From positions 1 to 25,394 of the forward strand of contig JAYZDF010000106.1 in the NCBI GenBank assembly GCA_036337945.1: DNA of 25,394 nt, read 5' to 3'. The translations under genes and the position numbers were made by a program. The number at the start of each line of letters is the position of its first letter. The stretch's first letter is position 1. Source of the DNA: JAYZDF01 sp036337945 (GTDB lineage: Bacteria > Myxococcota > Kuafuiibacteriia > Kuafuiibacteriales > Kuafuiibacteriaceae). Of this stretch, positions 14,901 to 22,947 are shown in pieces. Below the pieces are notes generated by a model. That model searched no databases. It had not been told where the DNA came from and was given only the letters and a program-made list of their open reading frames with translations.

Positions 14901-16196
14901 TCCGTTTGCATCGCCATTTTCTGCCGCGACGAGTCGGCCGTCCGTAAACCGGACGGTATTGCCAGCAATGTCGATATTCGCATTGTTACCGGCGAGGGTG
15001 TAGGTCGAATTCGCTCGGTCCGCACTTAGTTCGAATTTTTCAAATAGGACGTTGGTTGAACTATCTCGGTATTCGAAGGATCCCATCTCGAACGCTTCTG
15101 AGGCGTTACCAAGGCGAATCGTCGCATTATCCAGTCGGACGTTTGTGCCACTGATTTGGGCATCAAGGCTGGGAGTAAAGATCGAGATTTCGTTATTGTT
15201 GACTTCGAATCGTGAGCCAGCACGCAGGAGGTAGCTATTCCCACTGGGGTCGGCGTAGATTGAATCTGTAGAAGTTGTCCATGAGCTATTTGGAATAGCC
15301 GGAATCCTATCGATTGTATTTTCCGCAGCAAGGTTATAGACGCGGGCGACGTCACTCACTCCGGCCGTAACACTTCCGAGGTCTGCGTTCATGAAACGAA
15401 AGAGAGCGTTCGAGTTTGTATCTAAGCTCGGTAGGGCACTAATGACGGTCGGACTATTCAGTCCGCTTGTGCCAAAGGCCGAGTGTCGCGCAAATACGTC
15501 GCTGAGTGCACCTTCTGGTGCTGCCAGAACATCAGAAACAACGCGCGTCATATCAGAGACCAGATTGTTAGGAACTTTTCCATCGTAATTGATAACGTCT
15601 GTGATTCGGCTGAGGAGTTTGTCTAGAATGATGCGGTCCCCATTTGCTCCTGTACGATTATTTGAGACGCTGTTGTTGTCGCCGATGGAGATTCGGTCCA
15701 TGCGAGCGCGAAGGACGGCTTCATGGAGACCTTTGAGACGAATATTTTGAGCATTGAGTATACGAATCTCGGTGGCCTCGAACTTGTTGTTGATAGGACC
15801 GGGATAATCACTAAGACGGAAAGGCGTACCGGCTCGTGTCTCTGAAGAGGTGTGGGTAATCATCTCAGGGACGACTGCGTCAGCCGGCTGCTCGATATTT
15901 TGGGCCAGTGCATCTGTTGGGATACCGACCAACATAGGTGCCGCGCTTGCGCCTATAAGCACGGCCGACGTAGCTCGTTCATTTCGACCGAAAAATTCTG
16001 CGATATGGCTAATGAAACCGACTACGGAGTCTGCCGGATTTTGAGGAGGTCTATGAGTTCGCGGCAAAGGAGACTGTTGCGGTGGCTTTTTAATGGCCTT
16101 GGTCTTATCAGCCGCTGGTGCAGCTTTGGTCTGACGCGCTTGCGGTTGAGAAAAGAAATTATATCGGCCTTTGTTGTTCGTTGAAAACTGTCCCAC
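11907..16196 (-). CDS. Giant beta-repeat surface protein
   Basis: A 1429-residue protein from GTG 16196 with a GAGGG ribosome-binding site six bases upstream. Residues 1-75 are unusually polar and Pro/Lys-rich; a hydrophobic export signal follows at about 76-99 (SAVLIGASAAPMLVGIPTDALAQN). From about residue 350 on, the chain is almost all short beta strands. Twelve units of 36-39 residues start near 451, 488, 524, 560, 597, 633, 669, 706, 745, 781, 820 and 857, each with a hydrophobic-x-hydrophobic-x-F/L start, then G-x-L and a second strand. The last 40 residues contain amphipathic strands and end in WTFGVRF, as in outer-membrane barrel proteins. I infer a long extracytoplasmic beta-solenoid or LptA/OstA-like stack. 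No known family was recognised. Confidence 0.8.
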   Translation of the reverse strand: MGQFSTNNKGRYNFFSQPQARQTKAAPAADKTKAIKKPPQQSPLPRTHRPPQNPADSVVGFISHIAEFFGRNERATSAVLIGASAAPMLVGIPTDALAQNIEQPADAVVPEMITHTSSETRAGTPFRLSDYPGPINNKFEATEIRILNAQNIRLKGLHEAVLRARMDRISIGDNNSVSNNRTGANGDRIILDKLLSRITDVINYDGKVPNNLVSDMTRVVSDVLAAPEGALSDVFARHSAFGTSGLNSPTVISALPSLDTNSNALFRFMNADLGSVTAGVSDVARVYNLAAENTIDRIPAIPNSSWTTSTDSIYADPSGNSYLLRAGSRFEVNNNEISIFTPSLDAQISGTNVRLDNATIRLGNASEAFEMGSFEYRDSSTNVLFEKFELSADRANSTYTLAGNNANIDIAGNTVRFTDGRLVAAENGDANGSVNNLNIATGGVELSASEISFDLRANTDSSTELNLNITNGRIGTDEINADIENGNVRLISNPDGSSRMIASVTDLNTSLTETDIATTGLSSIDLRTDANGNLSAASLFADSARVSTNSTDVDVTNGSLNLTFDSDGQINSANGSGDSVTVKTKSGAEFTAASGVLNASFHTNGNLKDVTADASTANYSSSAGDFNAAEGKVTANITEDGQVRRLWASGDAQWNGTNGYKLSSAGTTVDLRFGENDKLSTARVISGEFTATLPGGEEIRTKDTSANAIFDTSGQLKELKAKTGDVSYQNEEENRSVSISGIDGHVFLSDGGGLQQAAVAAGEINYSDSNTSFKTSGQSKISANYGDTGEPTKIDVSSDGIQFTRTSEKDHDVSVNATDVNVSFVRTSDGQESVLSAKNAVLNIDGHNIDMGDAANLNIKADENGVIYDLAATFPDKVEFEHRNGELGIRAKNLHVKASNVKSSTTINASFEEGHVVLRGEGLTANIKDANLSVTDGQARMHVSSATVLKSVGERFNVDVEGMDLVVDYSDRGIQGLDLQVEGVEGSVKEVNFWVRSESGDRIRLNMEADENGEVIKRAFLKIPNGGEIEVNHEDFSARLGPQTINFINDNGSYRLRAEGMDINVATKDAKVRVTGGTAEVALNKESGELVINEITGTDINVNVGGRNIDINIDELNGYIARTTGELRGTDGASIHLVPTSTSSRINMEVRTKLSGIPVKLDIDNAYEFSSFAHLSENNARFYVGDPSGRGNVRLSAGPLSLRGSAIEVAARYEAYDSNRMTSILGRIFTRDGINITKNLVVEPDGIVRLGTVDSPVVAEVSVILPKGTGSTPAYIFDVGNGASDAAPGVLGRIGARGIHSGDAEYTGSIFVGAVPASYLEVTQPKGDATLFGAPMPKRFAVPTTGVAGVTLERNTDDLNVRLDVGGFVNPAALAPSSIPLSESTTGGFFTGLRVEKENFETGVDAVIEIDNGGNARFGGARWTFGVRF
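13518..14846 (-). repeat. Twelve 36-39-residue protein repeats in the giant surface protein
   Basis: The repeats cover residues 451-893. Typical units begin LNLTFDSDGQI, LNASFHTNGNL, VTANITEDGQV, VDLRFGENDKL and ANAIFDTSGQL, then continue with an Ala/Val-rich strand and a Gly or Asp turn. DNA similarity between units is low, so these are ancient protein repeats and not recent DNA duplications. Confidence 0.7.
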
Positions 16197-17204
16197 TATT
16201 TACCCTCTACTTTGTCACCCTCGGAAATGCTGCTTTGTGATCCAAAACACATCAGTAACTTCAGGCACTTACGTTATCGGCGAGAGTTGCCAAATCGTTT
16301 CCAATAGTCTGCGATTTTGCGGACATTATGAAGCTTCTGTGTGTCAATGTCCACGAACCGTGATTCCTATCACCAATTGTTTGCACTCTAATGTGACAAG
16401 CCGCACAAAATTCGCCGGTGTTCATGGTCGATTGTTCTGCCGGTCGGGCAACTATATTTCAGTGTGATGTTCAAAGAAGCCGAGAATGGCCCCCGTGGAT
16501 GTCTCAGCTCTAGGGGATATATAGGTGTCTCTGGCGCTGTGCAGCTAGAATTGAGTCTGAATTCTTACCAGGCACCGGCCAGTCATGAACACAACGTCGT
16601 GCCTTGTTCTGAGTCTATCTGGTTTCTCCAGCGCAGCAGAATTAGGGCGCAGAACTTGTCGTAATTTTGCGAACGGTGCCTTAGAAGGCTGCGTTCATAA
16701 ATGACCGCTCGTTCGTCGAGGAGGCATGAACCTGTCGTGGAAGCCCTAGCGCTTGTAACCAAAGTCAACAAACCGTGATCGAGCAAGAACGGAATGACGA
16801 CCGAATCCTAGCGTCATCCGCTGGGCTTTTTGGATGCGGAAACGCGACAGTTAGCAGGGAAATTAAAACAGGTACGGATATAGACTTCTGGGCGGTCACA
16901 GTGCCTTCGTTCACCTCGGTAAATCTTAGCGCGAATACCTGCCGAAACCTCGGGATTCCTCAGGAACAAGCTTGGCGGATTATGACGATATCTCTCTAGG
17001 CAATAACGTTTGCTCGGCGATCACCAGCGTTCAATTCAATAATTCAAGTCCCACGGCCATCGATTATTGTATCCGTATTTTATCATTCGGAAATTCTAAG
17101 TCGTTTCCGTATTTGATGGACATGAATCTCCCTTAGAATGGACAGGTAACGTCGTTTACGTTCACCGGGCCACTCAACTCGGCGAACTCTTCCTCTTCAG
17201 AAAA
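16197..17204. other. Gene-poor interval between the giant protein and SDR genes
   Basis: About one kilobase with no intact gene. The left third (16197-16584) holds the leader and promoter region of the giant gene and nothing else I can recognise. From 16585 to 17136 the plus strand carries a probable broken secreted-protein gene, described separately. The stretch 17149-17163 has small inverted arms (AACGT and ACGTT with five bases between), without a T-tract, so not a convincing terminator. Confidence 0.6.
16585..17136 (+). pseudogene. Remnant of a secreted Cys-containing protein with PPC-like domain
   Basis: Three plus-strand frame segments follow one another. Segment one, from ATG 16585 to TGA 16702, starts like a short export signal (CLVLSLSGFSSAAEL). 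Segment two, about 16685-16999 in another frame, includes CGNATVSREI and GTDIDFWAVTVPSFTSVNLS, which resembles the pre-peptidase C-terminal (PPC) type beta domain. Segment three, about 16930-17136 back in the first frame, has YCIRILSFGN and ends at TAG. Two frame changes and a TGA at 16727 suggest decay. This is inference from pattern alone; the pieces could be chance. Confidence 0.35.
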
Positions 17205-17891
17205 CTAAAGAAGGCCAAAAACGGGCACCAATGCGCCTCGCGTCACGGTGTTTTGTGGCGAGCCTAAATCGGCCATCGCCTTAGCGACGCTTTTTACCGA
17301 GGGCCATTTTGAATGTTCTGCGTCGGGCATGGCAGCGACGTTAGCGGGTGTATTCATAATGGACGGCGCCACGGCGTTAACGAAAATGTCTTCGCTCGCC
17401 AATTCTTCTGATAGAGACCGGGTCATAGCAGCTACGGCGGCTTTCGATGCATCATAGGAAGTTGACATTCCCGCAGGCTGAAGGACAGGGCGAGCAATCA
17501 CGTTGACAATGCGTCCGCCTTCACCCGTCTTGCGCATTTGTTTTACAGCCTCACGACATGAGAGAAAGCTTGTCACCGCGTTTCGAGTGTACATTTGATT
17601 AAAGATTTCGAGGGTTGTTTCTTCTATCGGTTCTCGAGAGAAGCCACCGGCTACGTGAAACGATGCGTAGAGTGATGGGAGTTTTTCGTAGAAGCTAACA
17701 ACGGACGCTTCATCGCTGAGATCTATCGACCCAATGACGTGCACATTTGGTCGATTCTGTGCTTCCGGTGCTGACCGGCGGGAGGGAATATAACAAGTCG
17801 CTCCGCGGTCGACTAAAGTGGTGACGAGAGCGCCGCCTAAAGCGCCAAGGCCGCCGGTAACGACAACACTCTTTCCTGAAAAATCTTGCAT
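17205..17891 (-). CDS. Short-chain dehydrogenase/reductase (SDR)
   Basis: A 228-residue classical SDR. The cofactor-binding TGGLGALG (residues 12-19) and the catalytic YxxxK pair Tyr146-Lys150 (SYDASKAAVAAMT) are intact, with Asn104 as likely fourth catalytic residue. The residue that normally is the catalytic Ser, in the strand before (VNVIARP, 129-135), is Ala133. The protein otherwise has the expected length and order. It should oxidise or reduce a small alcohol or ketone with NAD(P), but the missing Ser makes its activity uncertain. It is downstream of the TPR gene on the same strand after 77 bp. Confidence 0.8.
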   Translation of the reverse strand: MQDFSGKSVVVTGGLGALGGALVTTLVDRGATCYIPSRRSAPEAQNRPNVHVIGSIDLSDEASVVSFYEKLPSLYASFHVAGGFSREPIEETTLEIFNQMYTRNAVTSFLSCREAVKQMRKTGEGGRIVNVIARPVLQPAGMSTSYDASKAAVAAMTRSLSEELASEDIFVNAVAPSIMNTPANVAAMPDAEHSKWPSVKSVAKAMADLGSPQNTVTRGALVPVFGLL

Positions 17892-17968
17892 TGGTTATTC
17901 CTCTTTCTTTGGTCGGTCCTATTTCTAAGTGTAATATCGCGCCAGGTGAGCACGCCGTGTTTCTTCGT

Positions 17969-18622
17969 TTAGGGTCTGAGAACTTTACCGAAAGAGCCTT
18001 CGTAAACGGTGTCGTCACCTTGATTTGCGATTCCGACGGCGGCAGCACTTGCGCCTAAGCCAGCGATCAACACTCCGAGTCCCACCCATATCCACGGCGA
18101 CATAGCGGACTCTTTTTCGATGACCTTCACGGTGGTCGGAGGTGGAACTAAAGAAAGAGCCAACTCTCGGGCGCGTTTCTCTTCTCGTTTTTGTCGCTCT
18201 TCCTCCTTTGCTTGCTCCTCTTTTTGTTGTTTCTCTTTGAGTTCTGCAGATTGTTTGCTCTGAGTGCGGAGGATTTTTAGAGTTTCTGTGACTCTTTCGG
18301 ATTCTGCTTTGCCTTCAGGAGTGACTAAATATTCTTCAAATTTCTCGATGGCTTCGTCGTAGCGCTTGAGCATCCTCAGGCATTGCGCAAAACCGAGAAC
18401 GGTCGAAGGTTTTTTGTTCGAAGTGATATAGGCCTTTTCAAAATAAGGCAGAGCCAGTTCATACTCTTCAGCTTGGAAGAGTCGCTGTCCTTCGATGTAT
18501 GCTGCTTTCGCTGTGGCTAAATTTTTGTCTTCACTCGCCTCGCTGAGGCGAGAAGAGGTCCCGACCACTAATGAGGCAAGCACGATGAGCAATAATTTCT
18601 GGCTTCCCATGAACGAGCGCAT
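17969..18622 (-). CDS. TPR protein with coiled coil and C-terminal membrane segment
   Basis: A 217-residue protein. ATG 18622 has a GAGG ribosome-binding sequence five bases upstream. Residues 1-29 form a signal peptide (LLLIVLASLVVGTSS). Residues about 35-110 hold two TPR-like helix pairs (AAYIEGQRLFQAEEYELALP and YDEAIEKFEEYL). Residues about 115-155 are a Glu/Lys-rich coiled coil, and 177-199 (WIWVGLGVLIAGLGASAAAVGI) a membrane segment, with a short tail. This is a layout common in Myxococcota envelope proteins, probably a protein-binding scaffold in the periplasm. No enzymatic motif is present. It diverges from the lipoprotein gene starting at 18714. Confidence 0.75.
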   Translation of the reverse strand: MRSFMGSQKLLLIVLASLVVGTSSRLSEASEDKNLATAKAAYIEGQRLFQAEEYELALPYFEKAYITSNKKPSTVLGFAQCLRMLKRYDEAIEKFEEYLVTPEGKAESERVTETLKILRTQSKQSAELKEKQQKEEQAKEEERQKREEKRARELALSLVPPPTTVKVIEKESAMSPWIWVGLGVLIAGLGASAAAVGIANQGDDTVYEGSFGKVLRP

Positions 18623-18713
18623 GATAGCCTCAACTTCGATTTCCTGCCAATATGACCGAAGTGGCTTGGCTCATTCTTAGTCGTGAAGTATAGTCACGCC
18701 GGGTCAAAGGTAC

Positions 18714-19223
18714 ATGTTTTCCCTAGCTTCTAAACTTGTGGTCGTCGCTTTCTTGGCGGGTACCTTCGTTTTCTCGGCTTGTGGTACCGAGCAATCGACC
18801 CGAATCATCGTGGTTGTTCAGACGGATGTCCCTACACAGATCAATCGGATTCAGCTCAATGCTCAGAATTTATTATCAGGAGCTTTCGAGACAGGCGATA
18901 TTATTCAGCCTGAATGGAATGGCGCTGGCTGCGGCTCCTTTATTGTTGCGGCTCGAGAAGGTCTAGAGCGTGCTGAATTGTCGATCGAGCTCATAGCAAC
19001 GGGACCCTCGACAATGATTACCCGTGAAATACGGACGAAATTCACGCCTAACGTAAATCAGGCTTTGTATATTGAGCTGCCGAAATCTTGCGATGGTATC
19101 TCATGTTCTCCAAGTAATACTTGTACGGAAAACGGATGCGAAAGTTCGCAAATATCCACCGATGTTTTGCGAGAAGTGGAACTTGGCGCAGAGTTTGCCG
19201 CTTTTACGAAATGTTCCCCCTAA
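18714..19223 (+). CDS. Lipoprotein sharing a domain with the next gene
   Basis: A 169-residue protein from ATG 18714 with AAGG just upstream. The lipobox FSAC gives lipidated Cys23. The mature part is a beta domain (IIVVVQTDVPTQINRIQLNA ... REIRTKFTPNVNQALYIELP) ending in CDGISCSPSNTCTENGC. The same pattern, including R-E-x-R-T-x-F-x-P-N and TCTENGC, begins the following 1205-residue protein, so the two are paralogous over about 140 residues. The proteins are probably exposed on the outer membrane or in the periplasm. Function unknown. The 61-bp gap to the next gene suggests one transcript. Confidence 0.75.
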   Translation: MFSLASKLVVVAFLAGTFVFSACGTEQSTRIIVVVQTDVPTQINRIQLNAQNLLSGAFETGDIIQPEWNGAGCGSFIVAAREGLERAELSIELIATGPSTMITREIRTKFTPNVNQALYIELPKSCDGISCSPSNTCTENGCESSQISTDVLREVELGAEFAAFTKCSP

Positions 19224-19284
19224 ATTTTAGCTTGCTGGCACCGGGCTGCAGCAATTTTTGCTAAGGTAAAGCTCAGGTGAAGAA

Positions 19285-22200
19285 ATGAAAAATCTTGAGA
19301 TTTTCAAACGTGCTTCCGCAATTGCATTCATGGCTCTGCTTGTAGGGTGCACGGCCGACGCCACTCAGTTTATGTTGCTCATCGAAAGCAACCTCGAAGT
19401 TGAAACCGAGCTCACGAAAGTTCAGCTGACAGTGAATTGGCAAAACGAGACGGGGAAATCTCCGTCGACGCTGACCGAGGAGATATTCTTGGCTCAGGGC
19501 GCAACAACTTCTGCTGACAAACGTACCTTGCCACTGACCGTAGCGGTCGTCCCACGCCCTGAAAAACTTGATGGGAACGTTCGGTTTTTTGTAGAAGCGT
19601 TCGGTCCGACCGACAGTCTAGAGGGAGCCGAAATAGGGAGCCTCTTTAGTCGGGAGGTGCGTACCTCATTTGTGCCGAATCAACGTAAGGTTTTACAAAT
19701 ATTCTTGGCACGTCGGTGCCTCTCTGAGGATTGTAAGAACGGAACTACGTGTACCGAAAACGGTTGCGTGTCTCCCGTGATTAACTCAGCTGATTTACCG
19801 GATGTTAACAACGATTCTCCAATTGACATCAAAATCGAAAACCAAAAACCATCTCAGCCGGGCGTCCAAATTTTAGATGGTAAACCTGTTGTCGCATCAA
19901 CATCGACCTTGTCTTGTGCGTTGAATAGGAATTCTGTCGTTGCCTCGGACGATAGCGCCACTCCAAAGTATGAATATCAATGGTCACGCCAGCGACAAGG
20001 GGAATGGGAAAATATCGGTGACCCTGTCGCTGTTCCGCGCAAAATTCCAGCGAAAGACACCCTGGCGGGCGACACCTGGAGATGCAGCGTTACGGCAGTA
20101 TTGGGTGAGGAGCGCAGTGCGCCTGGCTTTGCAGACGTGAAAATTCGGGCTCCGATCGTCAATACTCCACCAAGTAGCAGCCTTATCGCCTCGGTTTCGA
20201 TCGACCGGTCTCATGGATGCGGAACGTCAGATAATCCTAGATTTGCAAGCACCATTGGGACAATTCGGTGTGACGCACAACTCAACTCTAGTTTCTCGGG
20301 AGAGCTGAGCTACGGATGGTTTGTTGACGATATCTTCCGAGAATTAGGTGAGGCGTTTAGTGTTGCCTCGTTCGATTTGCAAGGGGGTGAAGAGGTTCGA
20401 TGCCGCGCCTGTGTCGGGAACTTCCAAGAAGGCGATATTGGTGCGAATTCTACGAATTGCCGAGATTCTGCGATATATAAAGCGAACACCCGACCAATGA
20501 AGCCACAGCTCAGCTTCTCTTCCTCGGGACCACAATCTGACTATCATTTTTCGGGTGACAGTTTACGTTGCGACCTCGAGTTACCACCGTTTCGCTCGTA
20601 TCGTCTTTCGTTTATTCGCGAAGTTGGTACGAGCACTCGAATTGAAAGATTTTTGACGATAGACACGGAAGCGAGTTCTAAAGCCTCCGAAAGTTTGGAA
20701 CCCGAAGACATAGAGGGTGGAGACGAATGGTCATGCTCAGCAATTATTGAAGATGAATGCGGAGATTTCTCAGGTAGGGCGTACACCCGCACGACGATCT
20801 TGCGGGACGACCTTGTTGGGTATTGGCCCTTAGATGAGGTCAGTTTCGCAGCAACCGACATTACGGGAAACTTCACGGGAATGTCTTCGGCTGTTGGTGT
20901 CACGCCTGCGGATGACCGAGTAGGTGGTCAGAATTCTCTTAGTTTCGAGCAAGCGAGTGCTAATATTAGCATTTCGGATCCGAATCAACGCCTTGCGTAC
21001 CGTGATCAATACACCATGTGCGCATGGGTCTATCCAGAACTCAGTGCCAATATGGAACTTCAACCTAATGTCGTCATAGGGCAGTCCACATCGATGGTAG
21101 GCTCGATTCCCGAAGAAGGCTTTAGCATGTACGTAAGTACCGTCAATCTTCTGTATGCAGGTCAATCGACGGTGCAAGAGGGGAGCTTTACTCTTGCAGG
21201 GACCTTTGCAAACAATACCGTCGTTCCGCAGGAGTGGTCGCACATCTGCGCTCGCTACGACGGAAATTTTGTGGCTACTTACATTAACGGGCGAAGAGCC
21301 TGGGATGTACCGCTTCGAGGAGCTACCGTTGCGCTGAATTCGCCCTTGTTCATCGGGTCCGACGAACAGGGAAATCATTTTCGTGGACGCATCGATGATG
21401 TGAAAATATGGAGCACGGCGCTGCCTGAAACAGAGATTTGCCGTCAGGCCGAAAAACAAGGGTGCATAGATTGGGTCTATAGCCCATATTCACAGCTGCA
21501 AATGTCCCGGAGCGAGGTTTTGACAAAGATTGCTCAGGAGTGGGCGGCACAGGACCAAAGCATCAACCAAGCAAACTATACCTCTAACGCTGACAATGGT
21601 GATTGTAATTTCAAAGATCGGGCGATCGGAAGAGATTACGATGAGCACCCCATGAATTGCATCAACTATAATGGGGCCGAAGAGCTTTGTCGCTTTTACA
21701 ACGCTCGACTACCGACGTTGAGTGAACTCGCACTAGAAAAAAATGCAGATTCTATTAGAAACTATCCTTGGGGTAACATTGATCTCAGATGCGGCAAATT
21801 AGTCATGGCGGATTGCGGCGCTGTGAGAAGCCGGCCAGCTTGTTCGAAAACGGCCGGTAACAGCGCGAGTGGACTATGTGATTTAGCAGGGAATGTAGCG
21901 GAGTGGACGATGTCCACAACCGTCTCCATGGGTGGCAACATCGTTGCGCAATTTGAGGCTGCTGGCGGGCACTACGAAACTCCGCAAGAGGATAAACAGT
22001 ACTTTAGTTTGCAAACCAACGACGTTCTCATGAGGTTGGACAAAGTTCCAACGGTCGGAATTCGTTGTGTGAAGGAACCGATTGGAACAAGGGAAAATGC
22101 AGCCAAATCGTGTGCCGAAATCTTTGTGGAGCGCCCGGACCTTGGAAGTGGACATTACTGGCTTGATGACGATAAGCAGCAGGGCACTTACCAGCCGTTT

Positions 22201-22902
22201 GAGGCCTTTTGTCAGAAAAAAGGAAACACAATTATTACTTGGGTGAAAAAAAGCGGAACGGTTTTGTATTACATGCGAACTGAGGCGACCGTGGAACAAT
22301 ATAAAGAATGCGTAAATAACGGGAACGGGAGTTGCTCCGATAATAATTTTCTCTCCGGTAGTTTAGGGCAAGGCGAGGGCGGCTGTAATTATCTCGATGA
22401 TCCTAGTTTTCTTCGGCGATTTGATTTTCCAATGAACTGTGTGAACTATGACGGCGCGGCAGAATTTTGTTCTTGGGTGGGCGGAATACTTCCAACCGAA
22501 GACGAATGGATCGATGAGGCGAGCGCTTCAGAAGCGCGACCCACGCCTTGGGGCGGTTTAGATAGTACCTGTAGACGTGTTGTGATGTCGGCTGGTAGCA
22601 TTTCACCTTCCTGTGATTACAACGAGACCGCGTCCGTCTGCAGTACGCTCCGCGGGAATAGTCAGAATGGAGCCTGTGACCTGTGGGGTAATGTTAAGGA
22701 GTGGGTAAGAAAATCAGGCCCCATGGCACAGCGAGCAAAGGCGCTTGGAGGACACTTCGAGCTCGATATGAGCCAGGTTCAAGCGAATGTTCAGCCCCAG
22801 TGGAACAACCCTGGACTCATTCTTGGTACTAGAACAGACGAAACGATAGGATTTCGCTGTATTCATGAAAGGGAGCCTATCGGAGACGACCAACAACCCT
22901 AA
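19285..22902 (+). CDS. Multidomain lipoprotein: paralogous N-domain, Ig-like, LamG and two SUMF1-like domains
   Basis: A 1205-residue protein from ATG 19285 (AGGTG upstream). Cys22 in LLVGC is the lipid anchor. Residues 23-165 match the preceding lipoprotein and end in TCTENGC. Three Ig-like segments follow, each with paired Cys (about 205-270, 325-380, 420-490). LamG/concanavalin-like fold is at about 510-725 (LVGYWPLDEV, YTMCAWVYPE, WSHICARYDG, FRGRIDDVKIW). Two SUMF1/FGE-sulfatase-like domains are at about 735-950 and 985-1195, each with HPMNCINYNGAEELC or similar, RLPTLSELA, PWG, LCDLAGNVAEW and GIRC. Formylglycine-generating enzymes need particular Cys; these copies look like binding modules, not catalysts. 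Probably a surface lipoprotein binding glycans. Confidence 0.85.
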   Translation: MKNLEIFKRASAIAFMALLVGCTADATQFMLLIESNLEVETELTKVQLTVNWQNETGKSPSTLTEEIFLAQGATTSADKRTLPLTVAVVPRPEKLDGNVRFFVEAFGPTDSLEGAEIGSLFSREVRTSFVPNQRKVLQIFLARRCLSEDCKNGTTCTENGCVSPVINSADLPDVNNDSPIDIKIENQKPSQPGVQILDGKPVVASTSTLSCALNRNSVVASDDSATPKYEYQWSRQRQGEWENIGDPVAVPRKIPAKDTLAGDTWRCSVTAVLGEERSAPGFADVKIRAPIVNTPPSSSLIASVSIDRSHGCGTSDNPRFASTIGTIRCDAQLNSSFSGELSYGWFVDDIFRELGEAFSVASFDLQGGEEVRCRACVGNFQEGDIGANSTNCRDSAIYKANTRPMKPQLSFSSSGPQSDYHFSGDSLRCDLELPPFRSYRLSFIREVGTSTRIERFLTIDTEASSKASESLEPEDIEGGDEWSCSAIIEDECGDFSGRAYTRTTILRDDLVGYWPLDEVSFAATDITGNFTGMSSAVGVTPADDRVGGQNSLSFEQASANISISDPNQRLAYRDQYTMCAWVYPELSANMELQPNVVIGQSTSMVGSIPEEGFSMYVSTVNLLYAGQSTVQEGSFTLAGTFANNTVVPQEWSHICARYDGNFVATYINGRRAWDVPLRGATVALNSPLFIGSDEQGNHFRGRIDDVKIWSTALPETEICRQAEKQGCIDWVYSPYSQLQMSRSEVLTKIAQEWAAQDQSINQANYTSNADNGDCNFKDRAIGRDYDEHPMNCINYNGAEELCRFYNARLPTLSELALEKNADSIRNYPWGNIDLRCGKLVMADCGAVRSRPACSKTAGNSASGLCDLAGNVAEWTMSTTVSMGGNIVAQFEAAGGHYETPQEDKQYFSLQTNDVLMRLDKVPTVGIRCVKEPIGTRENAAKSCAEIFVERPDLGSGHYWLDDDKQQGTYQPFEAFCQKKGNTIITWVKKSGTVLYYMRTEATVEQYKECVNNGNGSCSDNNFLSGSLGQGEGGCNYLDDPSFLRRFDFPMNCVNYDGAAEFCSWVGGILPTEDEWIDEASASEARPTPWGGLDSTCRRVVMSAGSISPSCDYNETASVCSTLRGNSQNGACDLWGNVKEWVRKSGPMAQRAKALGGHFELDMSQVQANVQPQWNNPGLILGTRTDETIGFRCIHEREPIGDDQQP

Positions 22903-22947
22903 AATCCGGGCAACTCGCCGCGCCTAAAATCCGGGCAACTCGCCGCG
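22898..22947. repeat. Exact 25-bp tandem duplication between convergent genes
   Basis: Two identical 25-bp copies (22898-22922 and 22923-22947) abut. Copy one contains the TAA of the lipoprotein gene; copy two encodes the last residues and TAG of the kinase on the minus strand. Removing one copy would make the two stop codons overlap as CTAA. The perfect identity suggests a recent slippage event. Confidence 0.95.

Noticed and set aside
14425..15003. 192-residue plus-strand open frame inside the giant protein gene
   Set aside because: It is antisense to the well-supported repeat protein and has no export signal, motif or ribosome-binding site of its own; a shadow of Ser/Thr/Asn-rich codons.
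16727..16729. A second selenocysteine codon in the 16585-17136 region
   Set aside because: Frames are shifted on both sides, there is no Cys-redox motif there, and no convincing SECIS-like hairpin follows.
17149..17163. Small inverted repeat as a rho-independent terminator
   Set aside because: Only five paired bases and no T-tract on either strand.
20830..21459. 209-residue minus-strand open frame under the LamG segment
   Set aside because: It lies opposite a clearly recognised LamG domain and shows no protein-like pattern.
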